Made by a program: the position numbers and the translations under genes | The notes under the pieces: model-generated | Seen by the model: the letters and a program-made list of their open reading frames with translations, nothing else | What the model was told of the DNA's origin: nothing | Databases searched by the model: none | Assembly (NCBI GenBank): GCA_021822495.1 | Contig: JAKAQO010000001.1 | Span: 62,001 to 126,000 of the forward strand | From: a bacterium | GTDB taxonomy: Bacteria; Elusimicrobiota; Elusimicrobia; UBA1565; UBA9628 | DNA length: 64,000 nucleotides | Direction of reading: 5' to 3' | Shown: one piece after another, positions 26,959 through 36,734 of the stretch | Numbering within the stretch: position 1 is the stretch's first letter | Layout: every line of letters begins with the position of its first letter

Positions 26959-28932
26959 ATGTTTCAAAAAATTAAACGCATCGTCTTCGGGGAACCCCAA
27001 GACGTCAGAGACCCGGAAGTTTTTCACCGTATTTCGCTAGTCGCCTTCTTGGCCTGGATAGGGCTGGGAGCCGACGGACTTTCTTCATCCTGTTACGGGC
27101 CTGACGAGTCTTTTCGGGTTCTAGGTTCCAACCATTATCTGCTGATCTTGGTCGCCCTCGCGGTGGCACTCAGTATTTTCATTATTTCCTACGCCTATTC
27201 TCGGGTCATCGAACATTTTCCTTTCGGCGGCGGCGGCTATGTCGTCGCCACAAAACTTTTAGGACCCTCTTTCGGAGTCGTTTCCGGCTCGGCTCTCCTT
27301 ATTGATTATGTTCTGACTATTACCACCTCCATCGCCGCGGGAACCGACGCTTTTTTCAGTTTTCTGCCTTATTCATATCAGGTATGGAAATTTCCACTTG
27401 AGTTTTGCATTATCGGTTTCCTAGCCGGACTCAATTTGCGCGGAGTCAAGGAATCGGTCGAGGCGATGATGCCGGTTTTTCTATTTTTCATCTTAAGCCA
27501 CGCCCTTCTGATTTTCGGGACGATCGCGCTGAAACTCGGTTCTTTTCCCCTCGTCACGCATGAAGTTCACGCTGGATTTTCAAACGGAATGGCCACCATC
27601 GGCCTCATGGGAATGGCAGCTCTTTTCCTCCGTTCTTACTCCATGGGAGCCGGAACCTACACGGGTCTTGAAGCGGTCTCAAATGGTCTGGCCATCATGC
27701 GGGAACCCAAGGTCGAAACGGGGAAAAAAACCATGACTTATATGGCGGTTTCATTGGCCGTCACCGCCGGAGGAATTCTTTTGGCCTATCTTCTGGTTCA
27801 CGCCGAACCCGCGCCCGGACAGACCATGAACGCCGTTTTGTCTGCGCGATTCGTGGAACTTTTGGGACTTTCTCCCGCTTTGGGAAAATGGTTTATTATC
27901 CCGACCCTTCTTTCGGAAGCGGCCCTTCTCTATGTCGCGGCCCAAACTGGGTTTATCGACGGTCCACGGGTCATGGCCAACATGGCTCATGATTCATGGC
28001 TTCCTCACCGGTTTTCGACTCTCTCCGACCGATTAACGACCCAGGACGGAATTTTACTTATCTCCGGGGCTTCCGCCTTGATGCTTCTTTACGCCCGCGG
28101 GAACACTGAAACCCTGGTCTTAATGTATGCCATTAACGTCTTCATCACCTTCTGTCTGACGGAAGCCTCCATGATTCGATTCTGGATTCATGGGCGAAAA
28201 AGCCACCCGGATTGGTACAAAAAAATCAGCGTTCATATCATCGGTTTTTGCCTTTGTTTTTCGATTTTAACGCTCAACACCATTGAAAAGTTTACCCAAG
28301 GGGGATGGGTCACCTTGGCGACAACGGCCGCCCTCATCGGAATATGTTTTTTGATCAAAAACCATTACGTTTCTCTCCAAAAAGATTTTAAACGCTTGGA
28401 CGATATTCTGACAAACCTCCCGCAGTCGGAGAAAACCGATTTTCCAAACACCGATCCCAAGGCGCCAACGGCCATCATCATGGTCGGAGGATACAGCGGA
28501 CTCGGGGTCCACTGTATTCTCTCCATCCAAAAGTTATTTCCCAATTATTTTAAGAACTTCATATTTATCTCCGTGGGAGTCGTCGATACCGCGTCTTTTA
28601 AAGGCGTGCAGGCGGTCGAAGAAGTGCAAAAAGAAACGGAGGCTTCTCTTAAACGATACGTGGCGCTCGCCCACAGTTTTGGGTTTGCCTCGGATTTTCG
28701 ATTCGGCATCGGAACCGAAGTCGTCACCGAAGCTGAAAAAATCTGCGTGGACCTTTCCAAGGAATACCCGCGCGCGATTATTTTCGCCGGAAAACTCATC
28801 TTCCAAAACGAGCATTGGTTTCATAGAATGCTCCACAACGAAACGGCCTATCAAATGCAAAAGCGCCTGCAATTTTTAGGGCTGAACTCAATGGTGTTAC
28901 CGGTGAGAGTTCTCTCCTCAGTCGCAAACTAA
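26959..28932 (+). CDS. APC-superfamily permease, KimA/YdaO-like
   Basis: This protein has 657 residues. About 12 membrane helices fill residues 30-460. GLGADGLSSSCYGPDESF and FPFGGGGYVVATKLLGPSFG match the KimA/YdaO branch of the amino acid-polyamine-organocation superfamily. KimA of Bacillus imports potassium with protons, so potassium is a reasonable guess for the substrate. The last about 190 residues form a soluble cytoplasmic domain (AIIMVGGYSGLGVHCILSI) with a nucleotide-binding-like beta-alpha start. Its stop overlaps the stop of the oppositely oriented symporter gene by 4 bases. Confidence 0.85.
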   Translation: MFQKIKRIVFGEPQDVRDPEVFHRISLVAFLAWIGLGADGLSSSCYGPDESFRVLGSNHYLLILVALAVALSIFIISYAYSRVIEHFPFGGGGYVVATKLLGPSFGVVSGSALLIDYVLTITTSIAAGTDAFFSFLPYSYQVWKFPLEFCIIGFLAGLNLRGVKESVEAMMPVFLFFILSHALLIFGTIALKLGSFPLVTHEVHAGFSNGMATIGLMGMAALFLRSYSMGAGTYTGLEAVSNGLAIMREPKVETGKKTMTYMAVSLAVTAGGILLAYLLVHAEPAPGQTMNAVLSARFVELLGLSPALGKWFIIPTLLSEAALLYVAAQTGFIDGPRVMANMAHDSWLPHRFSTLSDRLTTQDGILLISGASALMLLYARGNTETLVLMYAINVFITFCLTEASMIRFWIHGRKSHPDWYKKISVHIIGFCLCFSILTLNTIEKFTQGGWVTLATTAALIGICFLIKNHYVSLQKDFKRLDDILTNLPQSEKTDFPNTDPKAPTAIIMVGGYSGLGVHCILSIQKLFPNYFKNFIFISVGVVDTASFKGVQAVEEVQKETEASLKRYVALAHSFGFASDFRFGIGTEVVTEAEKICVDLSKEYPRAIIFAGKLIFQNEHWFHRMLHNETAYQMQKRLQFLGLNSMVLPVRVLSSVAN

Positions 28933-30449
28933 TTTCTTTCCCGCAGACAATAGGAACCAAACACGACAAACAAGGCTCCGAACACGACGTAAAGCGGCCA
29001 ATAGGTTTGGTGCAAATTTTTCCAAAAACCTTGAGCTCCGTGAAGAGTCAAAACCCAGGCTGTCATGGCCATGAGCGCGGTCAAAAAAGTCGTCGAGAGC
29101 GCCAAAATTACGAGTCTCCTTCCTTCAATCTTCCAACCGGTTAAAATCGCGACCAAAAAAATCCCGAGCAAGGGCCCATAGGTAAACGCGGTCACGCGAA
29201 AAGCCATCCATAAAAGATTGTCCAAGCGCCTTAAAATCAGCGCAAAAACGATGAAGAAAACGCCAAAGCCCAAAAATGAAAGTTTAGAGGCTTTTAGCCG
29301 CTCCTCTTCGGAGGACTCAGGGCTAATAAAAGGACTATAAAAATCAATGACAAAAGAAGTCGACAAGGACGCCATGGCGGAATCCGCGCTTCCCATGGCG
29401 GCGGAAAAAACCGCGGCCAGCAAAAGCCCTCTTAGTCCGCTAGGCACGACCGTCAAAATAAAGCGCGGAAAAACGTGATCAGGGTCTTTCATTCCCGCGA
29501 CAAATGCGGGATAAAAATGGGCATAGGCGTAAAGAGAAGCTCCAATACTTAAAAATAGAAAAACGATCGGGATGCTTGAGATTCCCCAGAACATCAAACT
29601 TAAGCGCGCGCCTTTCTCATCCCGGCAAGCCAAGAGTCTTTGAACCATGTCCTGATCGGTTCCGTATCCGGCCGAGGAATTAAAAAACCCCCAAACAATC
29701 ATAAGACCTAGGATTCCGAGATTTTGAGGACTCAACAGATCCAAGAAGTTAAATTTATTATAGACCGTCCCATCGGGTTTAACCGCATGGCAGCCCAAAG
29801 CAATAATCGTTGAAACGCCCCCGGGGATATGAGTGGTTAGGTAAAACAAAGCCGCCAAGGCTCCCCCAATGAGAAGAAAAAATTGAACGGTGTCAGTCCA
29901 CGCGACCGCCCGCCCGCCCCCTATCGTGGCATAGGCTAAAATAAGACCGACGATAATTAAAACGCTGTTTGAATAGGACAATCCTCCGCCACTGACGACC
30001 TCAAGAACCTTGGCCACGGCCACCACGCGAACCGTCGAGGCCAAAAGGCGAGTGAGCAGGAAATAAGCCGAGGACAAAGTCCGGACGGAAGAGCCAAAAC
30101 GCCGACCAATGGCCTCATAAATCGAGGTCACTCGCAATTTTTGAAAGTGCGGCAAAAAAGCGTAGGCGATAAAAAAAGTCGCGGCGATATCCCCGAAACT
30201 ACTCAACAAATATCTAAAATCGGAAGAATAGCCCTCCGACGGAGTTCCAATAAAAGTAACCGCGCTCAAACAGGTGGCGACAAAGCTGGCCCAGGTCACA
30301 AAAGAGGGAATGGAACGCCCCGCCAAAAAATAATCGTCCGTATTTTTTTGAGCGCGCCGCGCGGCCCAGAAACCAATGCCGGAAAGCGTCGCGATATAAA
30401 TAACAAGAATCGCCCAATCCAAAACGCCTAAATGAATAAAATGACCCAC
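28929..30449 (-). CDS. Sodium:solute symporter (SSS family)
   Basis: This protein has 506 residues and about 13 membrane helices. Family features are FFLAGRSIPSFVTWASFVATCLSAVTF at the N-terminus (spread over helices 1-2), YATIGGGRAVAWTDTVQF and AAVFSAAMGSADSAMASLST, the helix 8 sodium-site region. The solute cannot be told from the sequence; sugars, amino acids, pantothenate or acetate are all known for the family. A GTG start at 30449 is used. No Shine-Dalgarno is evident, but TAAAAT lies 13 bases upstream. Confidence 0.9.
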   Translation of the reverse strand: MGHFIHLGVLDWAILVIYIATLSGIGFWAARRAQKNTDDYFLAGRSIPSFVTWASFVATCLSAVTFIGTPSEGYSSDFRYLLSSFGDIAATFFIAYAFLPHFQKLRVTSIYEAIGRRFGSSVRTLSSAYFLLTRLLASTVRVVAVAKVLEVVSGGGLSYSNSVLIIVGLILAYATIGGGRAVAWTDTVQFFLLIGGALAALFYLTTHIPGGVSTIIALGCHAVKPDGTVYNKFNFLDLLSPQNLGILGLMIVWGFFNSSAGYGTDQDMVQRLLACRDEKGARLSLMFWGISSIPIVFLFLSIGASLYAYAHFYPAFVAGMKDPDHVFPRFILTVVPSGLRGLLLAAVFSAAMGSADSAMASLSTSFVIDFYSPFISPESSEEERLKASKLSFLGFGVFFIVFALILRRLDNLLWMAFRVTAFTYGPLLGIFLVAILTGWKIEGRRLVILALSTTFLTALMAMTAWVLTLHGAQGFWKNLHQTYWPLYVVFGALFVVFGSYCLRERN

Positions 30450-30523
30450 ACGTCAAATTAGCATTTTAGCGATGAATCTTGGTCCCGTTCCTCAATATAA
30501 TCTTAAGGGCGGGACAATGCCAT

Positions 30524-32911
30524 CTAAGAATGATGAGGAAAAGGCATGGGCGCCTCACCCGAGAGAAGCCGTCGAGCCGCGCCATTATCTCCCAAAACCA
30601 TTCCGCCGGCTATATCAGACTGAAACAAATAGACCACCGCTTTCCGTTTGGAAGAACGCCCAAAGGTGACGCGATAGCGAACCAAATAAACTCCCTTGGA
30701 TAATTTCCCGGCGCTCCATTCTTCCTTGGCGGCTGAATCTCCTCCGAAAGCGTAATCAAACCATTTTCCGACATTCGCCTTAGGCCCCTCCAATGGATAC
30801 TGTTTGACGAGTTCAATGGATTGTTCAGATGGAGTGAGAGTTTTAGGCGTTTGAGGTTTCTCGGGACTCTGCGGGAGAGGAGAACTTAAATTTTGAGAAG
30901 GCGTAGGACTTGGATTTGAAGTCGGGCTTCCTGTTTGCGCGGAAGACGCAGGAGAAGTCACGCTCGCCGGAGAAGCCGCTGTTTGCGCCGGCGCTCCTGC
31001 TGAAGGCATAGGAAGCCCTTGAGATGGTTGCGCGCCCTGAACCGGGGGTTGAGAAGACTGATCTAAGCCTAGAGGCCTTTGAGTCGCGCCTGGGCTCAGC
31101 ATGTTGCTCAAATCCTTCGGATTTCTAAAAAAGAGAAAAAATGAAACTGCCGCCAAGACAACCACCCCAAGGCCCAAAACTGGAAGAAGTTTCGAACGAG
31201 ATTTTTTCGCGGCTTTTTTCGCTTGGTTTTTATCTGGAATTGAAGAATCGGGCTTGGCAAAACGCTCCAATAAATCCTGAGAACCGGGAGCAGTCTGAAA
31301 AGGACTTGGGGCGCCCACCTCAAGCGGAGCCGAAAGATTAACGCCTTCCGAAGCGGCTCCTAAAGAAGAGGAAGGAGAACCCGGTTGATTGAAAATCGGA
31401 GTAATCAAAGGTTCTGATGATTGACCTTGAGCGGCTTCTATGGAACTTTCAATCACGATTTGAGCGCTTGGTTCCGGACTTGGGCTTGGCGACGCCAACT
31501 GAACGGGCGTGGAGACGCCCACATCGGAAAAAGAAGGAGCTTGGATCAAGCTCTCCAGGCCTCCTGAAGAAGATGAGCTCCCGGCCAGAGGCGGATTTTC
31601 GGGATTTTGATTGATGGTGGGAAACACAAAGGAGTTCGCGCCAGCCGAAGAAGGATTCTCAACAGCAGGCGCCGACGCTTCAGAAGCAACCGAAACAGGC
31701 GCATCTTGAGCGGATACGGCCGGAGTTAATTCTAATCCGGGACCATTTTGCGGCGCAGGCAATTCTTGAGGCGGCTCTTCCGAAATAGAAGGAGCTTGAG
31801 ACTGAGGGACCGCCAATTCCAAAGAAGAGGGCAATGGGGATTCAAGCTCCATCGGCGGTGAAGTTTCGACGGCTTCAACCGAAGAAGCCGAAGACGCCTG
31901 GATCGGCGGGAGGTTCGTTTCTTGAGACATCGGCTCGGAAACGTGAAGGGCTAAATCTTGATTTTCTTGAACGCCTTCATCAACAATTTCGAAAGAATCT
32001 CCCATCTGAATTTGCAAACCGCCGCCGGTTGATTCAGCGGCTTCTCTGGAAGAATCCCAAGATTCTCCTACCTGAAAGTGAAGTTCCCCTGCCGGAGCTT
32101 CCTCCTGATGAATTGGCTCTTGTTCAACGGGAGCTGAATCTGAAACCTTCTCCGGAAGCGCTGGCAAAACTGCCGCCATGTCGCTGATTTCCTTATTTTC
32201 TCTTTCTTTCGCGGAAATAGAAGCCTCCTGCGCTTTTTCCCCTTCATTTTGAGGCATGGCCTCTTCTTGAGCTAAAGAGGGAGGGAGAGGCTTAAGATTT
32301 AATTGAACAGGCTCCGGCGGAGGAGGCGACGGCATTTGAACCGCCAATGGCGGAGAAACGGAAGGCGGATGAGGAATTAAAACGGCCAGAGATTCCATCG
32401 CAATAGGCGAAGCGTCTTTGGCCTGTTCCACTCTTCTCAGGGATTCGATTTTTTCTTCGAGCGTTTGCAAATAACGCTTGAGTTCCTCAAAATCAGATCG
32501 GCTCGGCTCCATGCGTGATTCCGCAGGAGCCGCCGGAGGATTTGAAGACTCGGACTTCCGAGGCTCCATTTCAAAAAGAGAGGTTTCCGGGACATCAAAC
32601 AAGACGTCTTTTGTTTTCTTATTAATCTCCGAAAACTTTTCCCTGCTCTTTTCTACGCCCTTTCTGAAAAAGGGAGCAGCCCATTTTAATTCGTCAAACT
32701 CCTCATTTAAAGATTGCCCTTCATTGACAAGGAAATCAACGGGAAAAGACTTTTCTCCAACTAAATCCGTTAGCGAATACCAGCGTCCATCGGGAAGGCC
32801 CGATTCCTCTTCGCAAATCAAGGCATCGGGGTCTACCCTTAAGGATAATCGGATATCATCTAGTTTATACGGGCCGGAAACTTGATGGTCTCTGTAGAGA
32901 TAATAAGGCAT
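30524..32911 (-). CDS. GYF-like domain protein with long Pro/Ser linker and one membrane helix
   Basis: This protein has 795 residues. Residues 1-55 (YYLYRDHQVSGPYKLDDIRL, then LPDGRWYSLTDLV) resemble the bacterial GYF_2 domain, a Pro-peptide-binding fold. Residues about 100-570 are a low-complexity chain rich in Pro, Ser, Glu and Gln. A membrane helix (SKLLPVLGLGVVVLAAVSFFLFF) lies near 578-600. After a second Ser/Pro linker, a compact C-terminal domain of about 100 residues contains GKWFDYAFGGDSAAKEEWSAG. The N-terminal half should be cytoplasmic and the C-terminal domain periplasmic. It may be a scaffold across the membrane; the role is unknown. An inverted repeat TAGCG-ctaac-CGCTA lies at 32922-32936, just before the start. 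Confidence 0.75.
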   Translation of the reverse strand: MPYYLYRDHQVSGPYKLDDIRLSLRVDPDALICEEESGLPDGRWYSLTDLVGEKSFPVDFLVNEGQSLNEEFDELKWAAPFFRKGVEKSREKFSEINKKTKDVLFDVPETSLFEMEPRKSESSNPPAAPAESRMEPSRSDFEELKRYLQTLEEKIESLRRVEQAKDASPIAMESLAVLIPHPPSVSPPLAVQMPSPPPPEPVQLNLKPLPPSLAQEEAMPQNEGEKAQEASISAKERENKEISDMAAVLPALPEKVSDSAPVEQEPIHQEEAPAGELHFQVGESWDSSREAAESTGGGLQIQMGDSFEIVDEGVQENQDLALHVSEPMSQETNLPPIQASSASSVEAVETSPPMELESPLPSSLELAVPQSQAPSISEEPPQELPAPQNGPGLELTPAVSAQDAPVSVASEASAPAVENPSSAGANSFVFPTINQNPENPPLAGSSSSSGGLESLIQAPSFSDVGVSTPVQLASPSPSPEPSAQIVIESSIEAAQGQSSEPLITPIFNQPGSPSSSLGAASEGVNLSAPLEVGAPSPFQTAPGSQDLLERFAKPDSSIPDKNQAKKAAKKSRSKLLPVLGLGVVVLAAVSFFLFFRNPKDLSNMLSPGATQRPLGLDQSSQPPVQGAQPSQGLPMPSAGAPAQTAASPASVTSPASSAQTGSPTSNPSPTPSQNLSSPLPQSPEKPQTPKTLTPSEQSIELVKQYPLEGPKANVGKWFDYAFGGDSAAKEEWSAGKLSKGVYLVRYRVTFGRSSKRKAVVYLFQSDIAGGMVLGDNGAARRLLSGEAPMPFPHHS

Positions 32912-32976
32912 AGAAATTAAATAGCGCTAACCGCTAAAAAGAAGTGTAGATGAAAGTTGTTAAAAATTCAATACAT

Positions 32977-33015
32977 AAAAAAATCCCCCCTCTCACGATA
33001 GAGAAGGGGGATTTT
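32977..33015 (-). terminator. Intrinsic terminator of the DksA-like gene
   Basis: A long stem (32980-32994 with 33001-33015, one mismatch, containing CCCCC/GGGGG and TCTC/GAGA) closes a 6-base loop. On the minus strand it is followed by a run of T. It lies 19 bases after the stop of the DksA-like gene and is the clearest terminator in the window. Confidence 0.9.
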
Positions 33016-33033
33016 ATCGTTTTTCGTTTTGAA

Positions 33034-33504
33034 TTAGCTCGCCGCGCCGAAGTCGGAATCCTTGTCGTCGCCGCCGACTGCGACATCCGCCAATTCTTCC
33101 GCGGATTCCTCAAAGGAAGCGTGCTCAGAAGCGCTTTGGCAAGAAATGCAGTAGCGGGCAAAAGGAAGGGCTTTCAACCGGGGTTTTGGAATCGGATTGT
33201 GACAAGATTCGCATAGCCCGTAAATTCCTTTCTCGATCTTCCTGATCGCGGCCTCGATTTGATCCAAGGTCACGCGCTCATTATCCGACAGTTCGAAAAT
33301 AAGCTCTTTTTCTGTTGAGAGATTGGCCTGGTCCATGGAATCTCCCATTTCGGAATCATCCGGCAATGACTTTCTGGACACGGTTTTCAGAAGATCCTCT
33401 TTCATGGCCAAAAGCTCTTTATGGATAGCGGAAAAATTCCCGGAGACGGCGGGTTTGGCGGACGTTTTTTTTGAAACTATTTTTCTCTTGGTTGCGGTTT
33501 TCAT
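33034..33504 (-). CDS. DksA/TraR-type C4 zinc finger protein
   Basis: This protein has 156 residues. A Lys-rich N-terminal tail (about 1-20) is followed by a coiled coil with the acidic tip DSEMGDSMDQA, matching the DxxDxA pattern that DksA inserts into the RNA polymerase secondary channel. The zinc finger is CESCHNPIPKPRLKALPFARYCISC (two C-x2-C pairs, written here as position about 105-130). The acidic C-terminal tail is unusual. It may modulate transcription with ppGpp, as DksA does. Shine-Dalgarno aaaggagc precedes the ATG, and a strong terminator follows. Confidence 0.88.
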   Translation of the reverse strand: MKTATKRKIVSKKTSAKPAVSGNFSAIHKELLAMKEDLLKTVSRKSLPDDSEMGDSMDQANLSTEKELIFELSDNERVTLDQIEAAIRKIEKGIYGLCESCHNPIPKPRLKALPFARYCISCQSASEHASFEESAEELADVAVGGDDKDSDFGAAS

Positions 33505-33588
33505 GGATTTGCTCCTTTATTTCTATTCGGACAAACTTAATACGCTAAGAAACGCAAAAAGTTCATTCTCACAAATTAGCATATTTTT

Positions 33589-35058
33589 TTAAATTTTACC
33601 CGCGGTCAAAAGCCGACAAGACTCCTTTAGTCTTTGGACAACCTCATCCCGTCCAAAAACCTCCAGCATCAAAAACAGGGTGGGGCCGTCAGTTCGCCCT
33701 GAAACGGCCGCGCGCAAAGGATGAAAAACCTGCCCGGCTTTAAAGCCTTTTTCCTGGGCGTATTGACGCACGGCGCCCTCGATGGCCTTTTCCTTAAATT
33801 CGGGCAATTTCTCAAGACGAACGGACAAATCCTCAAGAATACCGGGCGCCTCGGGGTTTGAGAGAGATTTTTCCCGCGCTTGAGAAGTCAATTCCAAGGG
33901 TTTATAGAAAAAATTAATCAAGCCTGGAATCTCAGTCAACTTCTTATATTTCTGATGTTCCAAGGAAATCGCGGACTCCAAGGAAGGAGAACCGGAAGCG
34001 GGCTTAATTCCGGACTGTTCGAGAAAAGGCTCGGCGGCCTTGACAAGTTCAGTAATCGGCATTTTGCGAATATATTCTCCGTTCATCCAAGTGAGCTTAA
34101 CGTTATCAAAGGTCGCGGGGTTTTTCTGGCAACCTTCGATGTCAAAACTCGAAATAAGTTCGTCATAAGAGAATAAATCCTGGGAATTTTTCGTGGCCCA
34201 GCCTAAAAGCGCGAGGTAATTTCTCAAGGCTCCGGGAATAAAGCCCTCGTTTTTATATTCCAAAACCGAGGTCGCTCCGTGGCGTTTGGAGAGTTTGGCG
34301 CCGTCCGGCCCCAAAATCATGGATAAATGAGCGAAAGCCGGAGGCGTCCATCCCAAGGCCTCGTAAAGTTTTAACTGGGACGGGGTATTGGACAAATGCT
34401 CGTCTCCACGAATAACATGGCTAATCTCCATTAAATGGTCATCAATGACGCAGGCAAAATTGTAGGTCGGGACTCCGCTGGTCTTGATAATGACAAAATC
34501 CTGAAGAAGATTGTTTTCAAAGGAGACCTTGTCGCGAATCAGATCGTCTACAACCGTCGTTCCAGAATCCGGCATCTTAAAGCGAATGGAGTACTTTTTA
34601 CCAGACGCGTCATAATCTTCTTTCTGTTTTTCGCTCAGATTCCGGCACCTGCCGTCGTAGCGCGGCGGACGTTTTTCCAACGTAGCCAAGCGGCGCATTT
34701 CATCCAAATCCTCTTTCGAACAATAGCAACGATAGGCCTTTCCATCCCGCATTAACTGATCCAGAAATTTCTTGTAGATGTCCAGGCGTTGCATTTGAAA
34801 ATAAGGCTTATAGGGGCCATCACTCAAGCGACTGTCCTTGGGACCCTCGTCCCAATTAAGTCCCAGCCAGCGGATGGAATCGAGAATGGCTTGAACGGAA
34901 TCTTCGGTCGAGCGCACCTCGTCGGTATCCTCGATTCTAAGGACGAAGGTTCCCTGATGTTTTCGCGCAAAAAGCCAGTTAAAAAGGGCCGTCCGCGCCC
35001 CGCCAATATGAAGAAATCCCGTTGGAGATGGAGCAAAACGAGTTCTTATTTTATTCAT
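33589..35058 (-). CDS. gltX: Glutamyl-tRNA synthetase
   Basis: This protein has 489 residues, normal for the enzyme. RFAPSPTGFLHIGGARTALF contains the HIGH-type signature and GAKLSKRHGA the KMSKS-type signature of class I synthetases. YRCYCSKEDL with a later YDGRC forms the zinc-binding insert. It charges tRNA-Glu, and possibly tRNA-Gln if GatCAB is present in the genome. The ATG overlaps the recN stop (ATGA), so the two are translationally coupled. The gene belongs to the comEC-nadK-recN-gltX operon. Confidence 0.97.
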   Translation of the reverse strand: MNKIRTRFAPSPTGFLHIGGARTALFNWLFARKHQGTFVLRIEDTDEVRSTEDSVQAILDSIRWLGLNWDEGPKDSRLSDGPYKPYFQMQRLDIYKKFLDQLMRDGKAYRCYCSKEDLDEMRRLATLEKRPPRYDGRCRNLSEKQKEDYDASGKKYSIRFKMPDSGTTVVDDLIRDKVSFENNLLQDFVIIKTSGVPTYNFACVIDDHLMEISHVIRGDEHLSNTPSQLKLYEALGWTPPAFAHLSMILGPDGAKLSKRHGATSVLEYKNEGFIPGALRNYLALLGWATKNSQDLFSYDELISSFDIEGCQKNPATFDNVKLTWMNGEYIRKMPITELVKAAEPFLEQSGIKPASGSPSLESAISLEHQKYKKLTEIPGLINFFYKPLELTSQAREKSLSNPEAPGILEDLSVRLEKLPEFKEKAIEGAVRQYAQEKGFKAGQVFHPLRAAVSGRTDGPTLFLMLEVFGRDEVVQRLKESCRLLTAGKI

Positions 35059-36734
35059 CTTTTCCCTGCCTTTTCCATAGATTCTTTTTCAACTCCCAAA
35101 AGTTCTCGGGCATGTCGGCGGCTGGTCTCGGTCGGGGTCCCTCCCAGCATCACCGCCAAAACCTCAAGGCGGTCATCGCCCAATAATCGCCGAACCTGGG
35201 TTTTTGCCGCTTTCAATCCCATTTCTTTTGAAACATGAAATTGGGTTTGAGCCAGGCTCGCAACCTGGGGCAAATGGGTCACGCATAAAATTTGGCGCCC
35301 CTGGGCTAAACGAAGGAGCTTATCTCCAACGGCGCGAGCCGCCGCGCCGCCCACGCCCGCGTCCACTTCGTCAAAAATCAAAATCGGAGTCTTATCCGCT
35401 TTAGCCAAAACCGTTTTAAGCCCCAACATCACGCGCGACAATTCTCCGCCGGAAGCGGTTTCTCTCAAAGGTCTCAGCGGAGAACCGGGATTGGCGGAAA
35501 ACATAAACTCAATGGCATCCCCGCCAAAGGCATGATACTGCCCGTCTTCCATCTCAACTGAAATTTTAAATTCCGCGTGCAAAAGGCCCAAGCCTTTGAA
35601 TTCAAGCGCCAGGGCTTTCTCGAGTTTTTTGGCCCCTTGAGTTCTCCGAAGATGAAGTTCCTCGCACAAGCTCTTTAAATGAGACTCCGCTTTATTTTTT
35701 TGGCGTTCAAGTTCTTCCAGTCCCGCGGCCCTATTTTCAAGGCGAAACACTTCCTCGGCCAAAATGTTTTTCTCGTTTAGAAGTCCGGGGAAATCTTTCC
35801 CATACTTTTTCTTCAACCGCGCGATTTGGTCCAAGCGCTCAAGGATTGAATCAAGCTTCGCCGGGTCGAGACTTAAATGGGATTGATACTCCGACAAAGT
35901 CTCGGAAATATTTGAAAGGGTAATCCTCGCTTCCGACAAAGAGGTCTTCAAGGGCTCTAAAGACGCGTCCATCTTGGCTAGTTCCTGTATTTGGCGATCC
36001 AGCTCTTGAATCTGAGCCAGACAAGAGGATTCCCTAGCGTATAATATCCCGTAGGCCTCTAAAGCCGCGGATTTTAGACGTTCCGCGTTTCTCAAAGCGG
36101 GAAGTTCCGTCTCTAATTTTTCTTCCTCGCCTTCCTTTAAGTTGGCCGCCTCAAGCTCAGACAAGCGAAACCGGAGGTATTCCAATTTCTCGCTTCTTTC
36201 CGCCTCCGATAAATTCAAAGATTCGATCTGGCGCCTGAGGGTTGACCAGTTATCGAAAGCGACCTTCACTTCCTTGAGGAGCCCCTCTTGCTCCGAAAAA
36301 GAATCCAAAAATTCCCGCTGAAACGCCGGCTTCATCAGCTTCTGGTGCTGGTTTTGCCCGTGAAAATCAATCAGCGAATCCGCCAGTTGAGACAATGCCG
36401 CGGATGAAACAGCTTCGTCATTAACAAAGGCCCGGCTTTTTCCGCTCTCATCCATTTCGCGGCGAATGCGGATATCCAAACTCTGCTTAGCCGCTTTTCC
36501 CGGCAACGACCGCGCCCAATCTCCGGAATCAAAAACAGCCTCGATTTGAAGCGTCTTCGCCCCTGGACGAACCCAAGCCGAGCTGCCCCGTCCGCCCATT
36601 AAAAACCCCAAGGCTTCCATTAAGATAGATTTTCCAGCTCCGGTTTCTCCCGTCAGAACGTTAAAACCGGCGGAAAAATCAAGCGCGGCTTCCTCGATGA
36701 CGGCGAAATTTTTAACGCGGAGAGTTCTAAGCAT
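35055..36734 (-). CDS. recN: DNA repair ATPase RecN
   Basis: This protein has 559 residues. The start is placed at 36734 (MLRTLRVKNFAVIEEA) because gggagaaagat precedes it and the nadK stop overlaps it by one base. LTGETGAGKSILMEAL is Walker A, REMDESGKSRAFVNDEAV is the RecN loop, a long coiled coil spans about 150-370, and ETASGGELSRVMLGLK (signature) and TPILIFDEVDAGVGG (Walker B) follow. RecN is an SMC-like protein acting early in double-strand break repair. Confidence 0.95.
   Translation of the reverse strand: MLRTLRVKNFAVIEEAALDFSAGFNVLTGETGAGKSILMEALGFLMGGRGSSAWVRPGAKTLQIEAVFDSGDWARSLPGKAAKQSLDIRIRREMDESGKSRAFVNDEAVSSAALSQLADSLIDFHGQNQHQKLMKPAFQREFLDSFSEQEGLLKEVKVAFDNWSTLRRQIESLNLSEAERSEKLEYLRFRLSELEAANLKEGEEEKLETELPALRNAERLKSAALEAYGILYARESSCLAQIQELDRQIQELAKMDASLEPLKTSLSEARITLSNISETLSEYQSHLSLDPAKLDSILERLDQIARLKKKYGKDFPGLLNEKNILAEEVFRLENRAAGLEELERQKNKAESHLKSLCEELHLRRTQGAKKLEKALALEFKGLGLLHAEFKISVEMEDGQYHAFGGDAIEFMFSANPGSPLRPLRETASGGELSRVMLGLKTVLAKADKTPILIFDEVDAGVGGAAARAVGDKLLRLAQGRQILCVTHLPQVASLAQTQFHVSKEMGLKAAKTQVRRLLGDDRLEVLAVMLGGTPTETSRRHARELLGVEKESMEKAGKR

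Noticed and set aside
30482..30515. GTCCCG...CGGGAC inverted repeat after the GYF-like gene as a terminator or repeat copy
   Set aside because: The loop is over 20 bases with no T-run, and the sequence does not match the GGGACTGTCCC family.
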